Origin: Nostoc sp. 'Peltigera membranacea cyanobiont' 210A
GTDB taxonomy: Bacteria > Cyanobacteriota > Cyanobacteriia > Cyanobacteriales > Nostocaceae
NCBI RefSeq assembly: GCF_002246015.1
Contig: NZ_NOLJ01000005.1
Coordinates: forward strand, 1 to 64,000
DNA length: 64,000 nucleotides
Direction: 5' to 3'
A program made the translations under genes and the position numbers. The notes beneath the pieces were generated by a model. The model saw only the letters and a program-made list of their open reading frames with translations, was not told the origin of the DNA and ran no database searches. Positions 56,611-64,000 of the stretch are shown here, one piece after another. How positions within the stretch are numbered: position 1 is the first letter of the stretch; every line of letters begins with the position of its first letter.

Positions 56611-59600
56611 TTAAAAAGGGTTTGTACGGGTTATCCCATCACAAAGAAGGCGATCGCGCTCTTCAAGATTGTGGTTGTGCTTAAGGTAATCACCTAGCCA
56701 ATCGCAACCACGAACAAGCAGATCGTCAAGATGTAAATTCCACAGAATTATCGTGTTGTCAGCACTAGCTGATGCTAGTGTTTGACCATCTGGGCTAAAA
56801 CTGACACTTAATACCGGAGCGCGATGCCCATTGAGACTTTTAATTAATTTGCCATCACGGCTCCAGAGTTTCACTGTACTGTCCCAACTAGCGGCGGCGA
56901 GTAATTCACCATTGGGGCTGAAAGTCACGGCATTGACGCTATCACTGTACCCCTTTAATAAAGTTTTTAACAACGTCCCATCCCGTCGCCACAGTTTCAC
57001 GGTGTTATCCCAGCTAGCAGAAGCCAGCAACTCGTCAGTGGGACTAAAGCTGACACCCAATACCCAGCTATCATGAGGTGAGAAAGTTTTGAGCAAAGTA
57101 CCATCCCGCCGCCAAAGTTTCACAGTTTGATCGTCACTGGCAGAGGCTAAAACCTGACCATCAGGGCTAAAATTGACACTATTTACCCAACCCTGATGTC
57201 CCACTAAGGTTTTGAGCAACTTGCCCTCACGGTTCCAAAGTTTCACTGTTTTATCTTTGCTAGCTGATGCTAAGAACTGACCATCAGGGCTGAAATTGAC
57301 GCTCATGACACTATCGCTATGTCCGTGGAGAGTCATGATTAAAGTACCGTCAAGCCGCCAAAGTTTCACAGTTTTGTCATAACTTCCTGAAGCCAGCATT
57401 TCACCTTTTGGGTCAAAACTGACACTAGGAACTTTATTTGTGTGTCCCACCAAAGTTTTGTAAAGTCGAGTTTTGACCTCGCCACTGCTGGTGTATCGTT
57501 GCCAAAGTTTGACAGTGCGATCGCTACTACCAGAAGCTAGCATCTGACCGTCGGGACTCCAAGCAACGCTCAAAACTCGATCTCGATGCCCTTGAAGCAT
57601 AGACGGTCTTGGAGCATCTAAACTCCATAGTTTCACACTTTTGTCGAAACTTCCTGAAGCTAACAATTTGTTTTTTGGACTAAAAGCGATGCTAACGACA
57701 GCATCACTGTGTCCTTTGAAGGTTTTGAGTAAATTACCAGTGATACTCCAAAGATTTATGGTATTGTCTTCGCCTGCGGAAGCTAACTTTTTACTATCCG
57801 AACTAAAGCTCAAGCTCCACACCGTACCGTTATGCTGCCGTAAAGTTTTGTAAGGAAAAAAGTCAAAACCGTCTTTAGTGTTGCTACTCTCCCGCCGCCA
57901 AAGTTTCACTGTCTTATCTCGACCGGCTGATGCCAGGAATTTACTGTCTGGGCTGAAAATAGACACAATCACGCCTTGCTTATGTCCCTGCAAAGTTGTT
58001 ACGAGGCTACCGTCCCGCCGCCAGATTTTCACTGTTTTGTCGTCGCTAGCTGAGGCGATGAATTGACCATCAGGACTGAAGTTTACCCAGTTAACCCACC
58101 CTTGATGTCCTCTCAGTATTTTTACTAAGCTACCGTCTTTGCGCCAGAGTTTAATAGTTTTATCCTTACTGCCAGTAACTAATAACTCGCCATCAGGACT
58201 AAAATCGACGCTATAAACCCAATCTTCATGTCCTCTCAGGGTTTTATATGGTTTGGGGTCAAATTCACCTGTAACCGAGTTTTTGCGCCAGATTCTCACT
58301 GTTTTGTCGAGGCTAGCGGAGGCTAGGGTTTGACCATCAGGGCTAAAACTTATACAACTAACAGCATCAGTGTGACCTTTGAGGGTTTGGAGTAAAGTAC
58401 CGTCAGGATGCCAAAGTTTCACTGTCTGATCTCGGCTACCTGATGCTATCAACTGACCATCTGGGCTGAAAGCCACTCCCCAGACGATATCAGTGTGCCC
58501 TTCCAGGCGGTTAACCTCAGTTACCCCATAAACTGCTTGTTGCAAGGCTGTTACCACGCGCATTCGGGTATCTGGCTGAACTCCATCTGCTTGTTTAAGT
58601 CCTCTCCAAGCCCGCAAACTTTCTAAAAGGGCATCAAATTCTTTATTAGATGCAAACAGAGCTTCACTAGCAGCAGTGATCGCACTAATTCGCAAGTTGG
58701 TTTCACTACGCTCAGCTCGTAGAGTTTGGCGGACTGCTGCTCTTTTTTGTAAGTCGGCTTGCCACCATAATGATGCTATTGTTCCCCCCATAATTGCTAG
58801 GATTGCACCTGCTATCCGCGCTTCCCGCAGTCGTCGTTGCAATACCGAATTGAGTTGCTTTTGACTAAGTTGTTGGGCTGCTTCGGCTCTAGTTTTTTCA
58901 AGTTTGATTTTTTCTAATTCGGCGAGCATACCATAGTTGTTCTTTTGGCGAATTGGTTCAACTAAATAATCGTGAACCAACTGGTAGCGATCGCCTAACT
59001 CTTCTCTAACTCGCAATACCAAGCCTGAACCCACCAATATTTCTAAAATCAGTTCTCCAACTTTGTCAAAGCTTGATATCGTGTCTATATCATAATTATT
59101 AACTAATGCAGCCGCTAAATCAGCTTTAGTTTTTAAAGGTCGCGTCCCTTTTTCATCTGTTAACTCAAATAATAATTTCCAACTTAACTCTTCGTTCTCT
59201 TGACCGCAGTCTTTGATAACTTCCCCCAGCCAGCGTTCCACCAATTTTGCCGAGCCACCACAAAGCTTATATTCTGCAAGTGTCGTAATGTTTTCTATTT
59301 GTAGTTGCGCACCGACTATTTGTAATTCAATTGGATGTACTTCGTCTAGTTCTCCTGTCAAATCCTGAACTAATCGGTTAATTAATTCCTCACTTAGTTC
59401 ATAATGTGAACGTTGAGTAAGACTGTGAATTATGGCTTTGGCATCTCGGCTAGAAAATTTTCCTAAATAGTAACGAATATCTTTATCAAGAATATTTTTA
59501 TTAATTACTCCTAAATCATATAAGCCAGTACTATTTTTTTGACTCAAACGTTCAAACTCTAATAAATGATGTAAGTAATCTTCTCGTAATGAAAGAATAA

Positions 59601-61659
59601 TTTTTACATAAGAAATATTTAAACATTCACTAAAAAATTTATAAAATTCTATTCTTTGTGTAGGAGGATTACTAACAAAGAAAAATTCTTCAAACTGGTC
59701 TAATATAATAACTATTGTATAATTGCGTTCAGATGCTAGCCGAATTCTTTCTAATATTATGGTGGGTGTAGAGTCAATATTAACCGATATTCCTGTGTAT
59801 GCTAGTGCTTGGTTGATACTGTTGCTCAAGATTGTTATCCAATCAGTATAAACAGACAAAACAATCGGTATAGGAATGCGTTCACCGATAACTTTTCCCT
59901 TGAGTGCTGGGACTAAACCAGCTTTAAGAATTGAACTTTTACCTACACCTGATGGCCCATAAATAACTGTGAGTTTGTAGTCAGCGCGGGCAATTCTTTC
60001 AATTAAACGATTGACATCTTGTTGCCGTCCAGAAGCAGATATTTCTTGAGCAATTTCTTCAGGAATAAACGGTATTTTGTGAGGTTCTAGTACTGGGTTA
60101 ATTCTAGGGCGTTGTGGCTGTAATTGACTTGCCCCGATAAAGGCACGAAAGCCATACTGATGTTCTATTTTAATTTTTTCTTGCTTCAGCTTAAAAGCTT
60201 CTGTATAGTTATGACACTCAAAAAAGTAAAGCGATCGCAGTTCCTCTAAAATCTCTAAGTACAGTAATGGCTGATGTTGTAGCTCACAAACTACCCTCGC
60301 CCATTCCAAGTTATTGATAGCTTCCTCGCACTCACCCAAATGCCGTTGTGTGCGTGCTAGCAAGAGAAGATACCAACTTTCTTGTCGTCGTCTTCGCAAA
60401 GCGTCTCGCAGAGAAACTTGTGTTACTTCTTCGGAGATAGAAAGCGCTGTATTTGCTAATTCATGAGCCAGTACCCAATTCGATTCTGAAGCCGCCACAT
60501 TTGCCAAAAAACCATAATTTTGAGCAACTTGTGCGGGAGTTCCATAGGTTTTATGTAGGTGTAATGACTTTTGAGCTAATTCTTTTAATTCATCCCAGGC
60601 TTGTAAGCGTTGCAGCATTTCACAAGCAGGCAAAATAAATTTAGCAACTAAGTCTTCTCTTTGTACCTCTTCCAATAGCTCCAAACATTGTTTAAACCAC
60701 GACAGAGCATGTTCGCAATAGCTACTAGTATTCTGGTATAAGTCTGCCATTCGGTGATAACAAAGCCCCAGGTGGAATAGTACTATTGCTTGCTTGAGTA
60801 AAGATGAGGGTGACATAGGTTGAGGACATGAGAGAGGCAAAGAAGAATTACTCTCCCACTCTGCTACTCTCCTTGCTTCTTGCTGCCATAATGCTAGGCT
60901 TCTTTGATAATTTGCTAAAGCACCATTAATTTGATCGTTGGCGTATTTATCTCGCCCCAACACAAATTCTAAACTAGCTTCTAATCCTGGTGTTAATTTA
61001 ACGCCATACAGGCGTAGTAAATCATTACGGGCTGATTCTATTTCGTGGCGGTGTTGTGACTTAGGATCTAAATCTAGGAAGGCGTTAGATAAAAACGTTT
61101 CAGCACCTGCTTCTAAAACTTTGTCAAATAGAGATTCTTCCTCTTGAGAGATCAAAGCAATTAAATCTGCTTTGGTCATTTCAAATTTAATAGTGGTTGC
61201 AGCCCAGCTTTTGAAATCAGGCGCTAATCTTGAAAGCAATGATGCTACTTCATCTTGTAGCCACAACACCACTGGAAATGGAAAAGTAGCAGCATAGATA
61301 TCTCGTGCTTGGTTGATACCTGTAAGTAAGTTTTCTAGGTCGGTAGTTGACTCAATACCGAAAATCATTACAGCAGACGGTAAAGAGTCTGTAAGGACGG
61401 CAGGATTATCTAAAGATAGTTCTGAGATTATTGTGCTATGTAAAGAAGCAGTTGATGGATTGAGAACGATTTCTCTGATATTAATTTCTTTAGCGATCGA
61501 GCGAATATTTTCTAACATTTGCTCGCGTAATCGCCCATAGTTGCATCGAACTAAAATCAGAGCAAATTGACCTTCTGAAAGTGCGATCGCTCTAATCAAT
61601 CTTTGCAAAGTATGTTGATTTTCTTTGGTGTAGACGCGTAGCTGTTTGTCATTAGTCAT
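56611..61659 (-). CDS. STAND NTPase with TPR helices and 14 WD40 repeats
   Basis: 1682 residues. N-terminal ~220 residues are a cyanobacterial module (RCNYGRLREQMLENIRSIAK, SAVMIFGIESTTDLENLL, FPFPVVLWLQDEVASLLSRL) that looks like a degenerate P-loop domain, then TPR-like helices (~240-490). An nSTAND1-type NTPase follows: Walker A YGPSGVGKSSILKAGL (~569), Walker B IVIILDQFEEFFF (~654), then a winged-helix region. A transmembrane-like segment (IAGAILAIMGGTIASLWW, ~945-962) precedes 14 WD40 repeats (~1045-1655; pattern GHxxxVxxVxFSPDGxxLASxSxDxTVKLW), enough for two seven-bladed propellers. Likely a large signal sensor or scaffold; effector unknown. Starts 89 bp after the AAA gene. Confidence 0.92.
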   Translation of the reverse strand: MTNDKQLRVYTKENQHTLQRLIRAIALSEGQFALILVRCNYGRLREQMLENIRSIAKEINIREIVLNPSTASLHSTIISELSLDNPAVLTDSLPSAVMIFGIESTTDLENLLTGINQARDIYAATFPFPVVLWLQDEVASLLSRLAPDFKSWAATTIKFEMTKADLIALISQEEESLFDKVLEAGAETFLSNAFLDLDPKSQHRHEIESARNDLLRLYGVKLTPGLEASLEFVLGRDKYANDQINGALANYQRSLALWQQEARRVAEWESNSSLPLSCPQPMSPSSLLKQAIVLFHLGLCYHRMADLYQNTSSYCEHALSWFKQCLELLEEVQREDLVAKFILPACEMLQRLQAWDELKELAQKSLHLHKTYGTPAQVAQNYGFLANVAASESNWVLAHELANTALSISEEVTQVSLRDALRRRRQESWYLLLLARTQRHLGECEEAINNLEWARVVCELQHQPLLYLEILEELRSLYFFECHNYTEAFKLKQEKIKIEHQYGFRAFIGASQLQPQRPRINPVLEPHKIPFIPEEIAQEISASGRQQDVNRLIERIARADYKLTVIYGPSGVGKSSILKAGLVPALKGKVIGERIPIPIVLSVYTDWITILSNSINQALAYTGISVNIDSTPTIILERIRLASERNYTIVIILDQFEEFFFVSNPPTQRIEFYKFFSECLNISYVKIILSLREDYLHHLLEFERLSQKNSTGLYDLGVINKNILDKDIRYYLGKFSSRDAKAIIHSLTQRSHYELSEELINRLVQDLTGELDEVHPIELQIVGAQLQIENITTLAEYKLCGGSAKLVERWLGEVIKDCGQENEELSWKLLFELTDEKGTRPLKTKADLAAALVNNYDIDTISSFDKVGELILEILVGSGLVLRVREELGDRYQLVHDYLVEPIRQKNNYGMLAELEKIKLEKTRAEAAQQLSQKQLNSVLQRRLREARIAGAILAIMGGTIASLWWQADLQKRAAVRQTLRAERSETNLRISAITAASEALFASNKEFDALLESLRAWRGLKQADGVQPDTRMRVVTALQQAVYGVTEVNRLEGHTDIVWGVAFSPDGQLIASGSRDQTVKLWHPDGTLLQTLKGHTDAVSCISFSPDGQTLASASLDKTVRIWRKNSVTGEFDPKPYKTLRGHEDWVYSVDFSPDGELLVTGSKDKTIKLWRKDGSLVKILRGHQGWVNWVNFSPDGQFIASASDDKTVKIWRRDGSLVTTLQGHKQGVIVSIFSPDSKFLASAGRDKTVKLWRRESSNTKDGFDFFPYKTLRQHNGTVWSLSFSSDSKKLASAGEDNTINLWSITGNLLKTFKGHSDAVVSIAFSPKNKLLASGSFDKSVKLWSLDAPRPSMLQGHRDRVLSVAWSPDGQMLASGSSDRTVKLWQRYTSSGEVKTRLYKTLVGHTNKVPSVSFDPKGEMLASGSYDKTVKLWRLDGTLIMTLHGHSDSVMSVNFSPDGQFLASASKDKTVKLWNREGKLLKTLVGHQGWVNSVNFSPDGQVLASASDDQTVKLWRRDGTLLKTFSPHDSWVLGVSFSPTDELLASASWDNTVKLWRRDGTLLKTLLKGYSDSVNAVTFSPNGELLAAASWDSTVKLWSRDGKLIKSLNGHRAPVLSVSFSPDGQTLASASADNTIILWNLHLDDLLVRGCDWLGDYLKHNHNLEERDRLLCDGITRTNPF

Positions 61660-61748
61660 TGGATATGGGGCTAGACATTAGGTATTGGATATGGGGCATT
61701 GGTCATTAGTTCACTAACAAATGACCAATGACAAATGACAATTGACTG
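61660..61748. repeat. Short TGAC/ATTGG heptad-like repeat between the ATPase genes
   Basis: GGATATGGGGC occurs twice (61662, 61687) and CATTGGTCATTAGT and ATGACCAATGACAAATGACA form direct and inverted heptad-type repeats. STRR-like, in the gap of the two-gene unit. Confidence 0.55.
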
Positions 61749-63080
61749 TTACTTGTTTTGTTGCCAAGCCAAAACTTTTTCTGTTTCTGCCAAGGCTGGA
61801 CTGATACCAAACCAGCGCCCCGTAGGATCGCGATATTCAAACAGATACATGCTTCTTAGTAAGCTCTGATAGTCAGACTCACCTTTAACTCTCTGCTGCT
61901 GTACTACTTCAAACAATAATTCCCACTGGGACTCATCAATAGCTAATAGCAGATCGTCGCGGTAGTCCTTAATCACGGCTTCTAAGCAGTCTCTAGAAAA
62001 AGGCGGATCTTGCCGTTGCAGGCAGCTATAAAGTAAGCCCAATAAGTTACGAATGTGACCACCACTAACGCGGCATAGACGATCCAAGGTTTGGGAGTGA
62101 TCGAATAATTCTGTAATTAATAAAAGTCTGCTACTCAAAGGAACTTCTGGAAAAGCTCTAGCTAGAACTAACTGGCGTACTAGTGACATTCCTGGTTCGT
62201 AATCACTGCCATCTCTTTGCCGCACTAATACCATCGGCAGTACTTTTGGTGCAATTCCTCCCCCCAGACGATTTTTCAGTGTCTCATACTCACTGGAGAA
62301 AATTAATGTTAGGGGAATTGTGTAAACTAGGTGGCATTTAAGTCGGCGTAACTGTTCGCCTCGGTCAATGAAGAGATATTCTGGTTGCGATCGCCCGGAT
62401 GCTAAAGGACGCATATCCACTCGATCCAAATTATCTACAATCACTACCAGTCCTTTTTGACCCCTTAGCTTTAGCTGTTCAACAGCCTTTTCTAAAATCT
62501 CTTCGTTAATCGCCTGCAAAATACTATTGGTACGTGGTTCTAGATATTGTCTTAGTTGATTCCGCATCTGGGTACTATCTTTGGTTTTGGCGGTAATTTT
62601 GGCAATACCCAAGGACAACTCTGCTTGTCCAGAAAGCTCTATGGGGCTTTGCAAAAAATCGCCTACTTCTTTAAACAAATTAGTAAAGTAACCAGGCTTG
62701 AGTTTGATGCTAATACTTTCTAAACTGGCACTGACTTGACGGGCTACACTCAGCAAAATATCGCTGATATCAATATCCGCCATGTCTAAGTCTTGGCTGG
62801 ACTCAAAATAAACCACATGAAATCCTGCCAACTCTAATTCTGTCTTGAGGCGCTGCAATTCCGTTGACTTACCGCAGCCAATATGACCCGTAAATAACTG
62901 ACAGGTTGGCTCATCAGGAGAAATCCGAATGATAGTTCGTTGCAATTCTTCGACAATCTTGCAACCACGTACATCAGCAAAATCTATGTAATACTGCCGA
63001 TCTAGTACGTTACTTATATTTAGCGTGTAGCTAGGGTTACATGCTTTATAAAAACGTGACAAATTTAATGTCGTTTTCAT
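61749..63080 (-). CDS. AAA-type P-loop ATPase partner of the WD40 protein
   Basis: 443 residues, soluble. Walker A FTGHIGCGKSTELQRLK (~63-79), Walker B LVVIVDNLDRVD (~211-222), an arginine/sensor region CHLVYTIPLTLIFSSEY (~254-270) and a GHIRNLLGLL helix (~345) define an AAA+-like ATPase close to the KAP/ORC-like branch. It precedes the STAND-WD40 gene by 89 bp on the same strand, so both are probably co-transcribed. Function unknown; conserved gene pairs of this shape in cyanobacteria are known to me only as uncharacterised. Confidence 0.85.
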   Translation of the reverse strand: MKTTLNLSRFYKACNPSYTLNISNVLDRQYYIDFADVRGCKIVEELQRTIIRISPDEPTCQLFTGHIGCGKSTELQRLKTELELAGFHVVYFESSQDLDMADIDISDILLSVARQVSASLESISIKLKPGYFTNLFKEVGDFLQSPIELSGQAELSLGIAKITAKTKDSTQMRNQLRQYLEPRTNSILQAINEEILEKAVEQLKLRGQKGLVVIVDNLDRVDMRPLASGRSQPEYLFIDRGEQLRRLKCHLVYTIPLTLIFSSEYETLKNRLGGGIAPKVLPMVLVRQRDGSDYEPGMSLVRQLVLARAFPEVPLSSRLLLITELFDHSQTLDRLCRVSGGHIRNLLGLLYSCLQRQDPPFSRDCLEAVIKDYRDDLLLAIDESQWELLFEVVQQQRVKGESDYQSLLRSMYLFEYRDPTGRWFGISPALAETEKVLAWQQNK

Positions 63081-63884
63081 GTATGTAGAGATTTATGTAG
63101 ATGCAGTTTAGTTTGAATTTTTTATACAATTAATCCCTATCTAGGATGTAGATACAGGATTGACTCACAAGGTGGTAGTGTCTTGCAAAAGACAGCACTT
63201 TTTTCCAGATTACTGTCAGTAGTATGGTAGAGATTTAATTGATCCTAATAGCGAATGGCACTAAGATAATGCAAACCCATTATCTACAAAGCTTTTGGGT
63301 GTGGGGTGTAGGGTGTGGGGTATAGTGACGAATAACTTTATTTATGTTCGCACTTATTTTTACTTTTTTTGATTTTTTCCGAACCTACACCCTGTCCCCT
63401 ATATCCATAGCTGGCAAGGGTTTCATCTTTTATTCGTGCCATTCGACCCGTCAGGTCTTAAGCATATCTGTCCTTTTTACACCTGCTATTGAGGTTTTGA
63501 CAATCTCTCCCTTCTGTTTGACCTGCCACAAAATTATATGGCTGAGGGAGTAAGTAAAAAAAGCTACAATTTTTCATTGTTCTCAGTTTAGATAGCTGAT
63601 GAGTCTGAATGGTATGAATTATAGCAAGGTATACAGAGATCCAGGAATACTTGTTTATCATTTCACATTCTATTTGTCAAGCAAGCAAAATCCCACATCT
63701 CTCAATTAATATTTTGTAATCTTTAAGGAAAAATCTTCAAAAATAACTTGTCAAAAAGACTACAGTCAGTTAAAAATGGACACCGGAAACTTTAATAGGA
63801 ATAATGACTAGCGCCATAATCATTGTGTAGTTACTGTAAAGTGTTACTAAAAATAAAAAAAGTCTTGAGGAGAGCGGCTCAAAG
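63081..63884. other. Intergenic region upstream of the ATPase genes
   Basis: About 800 bp without a supported gene. GTGTGGGGTGTAGGGTGTGG at 63298-63317 and its inverted partner CCTACACCCTGTCCCCTAT near 63383 form a long imperfect hairpin. Divergent promoters for the ATPase pair (left) and the right-edge gene should lie here; none stands out. Confidence 0.45.
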
Positions 63885-63962
63885 ATGCCAACAGTGTTTA
63901 CTGAAATTAATAATGATACGAGCTTGTCAAGGAATTTAGATTGCAATCAAAAAGGGGTGTGA
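63885..63962 (+). CDS. Possible 25-codon leader ORF or 5' end of a broken gene
   Basis: ATG 63885 (GAGGAGAG about 12 nt upstream) to TGA 63960-63962, encoding MPTVFTEINNDTSLSRNLDC... of 25 residues. The stop is followed at once, in the same frame, by ATG 63963. It may be a short translated leader or the true N terminus of a gene interrupted by a stop. Confidence 0.35.
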   Translation: MPTVFTEINNDTSLSRNLDCNQKGV

Positions 63963-64000
63963 ATGGCTGGCATAATATCAGTTTCCCGCACGCATCTAGC
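63963..64000 (+). CDS. Start of a gene running off the right edge
   Basis: ATG 63963 behind AAGGGGTGTGA, giving MAGIISVSRTHL before the window ends. Product cannot be identified from 12 residues. Partial at the 3' end. Confidence 0.5.
   Translation, partial: MAGIISVSRTHL

Overview
The window is chromosomal DNA of a filamentous, probably heterocyst-forming cyanobacterium (Nostocales). Evidence: many HIP1 octamers (GCGATCGC), the split RNA polymerase genes rpoC1/rpoC2, psbO, a SigF-type sigma factor, a phytochrome-type GAF domain, a WD40/STAND protein, and several heptad repeats (STRR) and MITE-like palindromes of the kind typical of Nostoc relatives. No prophage, CRISPR array, intact IS transposase or tRNA gene was seen.

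Layout. 1-1770: 3' edge of an rRNA operon on the minus strand (start of the ITS, whole 16S gene, perfect sigma-70-type promoter). 1.9-9.2 kb: glyQ with an unusual membrane-anchored tail, comEC, a NADAR/YbiA protein, a TPR protein, a phosphoribosyltransferase and a family 4 uracil-DNA glycosylase. 9.7-21.3 kb (minus): transcription/translation block rpsT-tatD-rpoB-rpoC1-rpoC2, with AATTCGT heptad repeats in both rpo gaps. 22-28.1 kb (mostly plus): hisD, a universal stress protein, an SRPBCC-like protein (minus), hslO (Hsp33) and a large membrane-anchored helical-repeat protein. 28.5-35 kb (minus): SGNH hydrolase, a beta-hydroxyacid-dehydrogenase-like reductase, a possible 31-residue membrane protein, a MidA/NDUFAF7-type methyltransferase, a DUF433/DUF5615 toxin-antitoxin pair, a VOC protein and a solitary GAF domain carrying both cysteine motifs of DXCF cyanobacteriochromes.

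35.5-44.3 kb is the accessory core: an Eco57I-type adenine methyltransferase, a Uma2 nuclease-like gene bracketed by two copies of one palindromic repeat, and an HKD-nuclease/SNF2-helicase fusion. It looks like a restriction or defence locus and resembles a stripped-down DISARM (methylase + SNF2 + PLD) without DrmA/DrmB. Repeats of one MITE-like family lie in this locus, including one apparently inserted in frame in the helicase and one supplying the methyltransferase stop codon.

44.5-56.5 kb: housekeeping dxs, cinA, glyA, sigF and psbO, plus a small secreted charged protein, a PilP/GspC-like lipoprotein with a small partner gene behind sigF, and a small conserved plus-strand protein. 56.6-63.1 kb (minus): a two-gene P-loop unit, an AAA-type ATPase followed by a 1682-residue STAND NTPase with 14 WD40 blades. 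At the right edge a gene begins on the plus strand and runs out of the window, preceded in the same frame by a 25-codon ORF.

Functions are inferred from motifs and family knowledge; no database search was possible.
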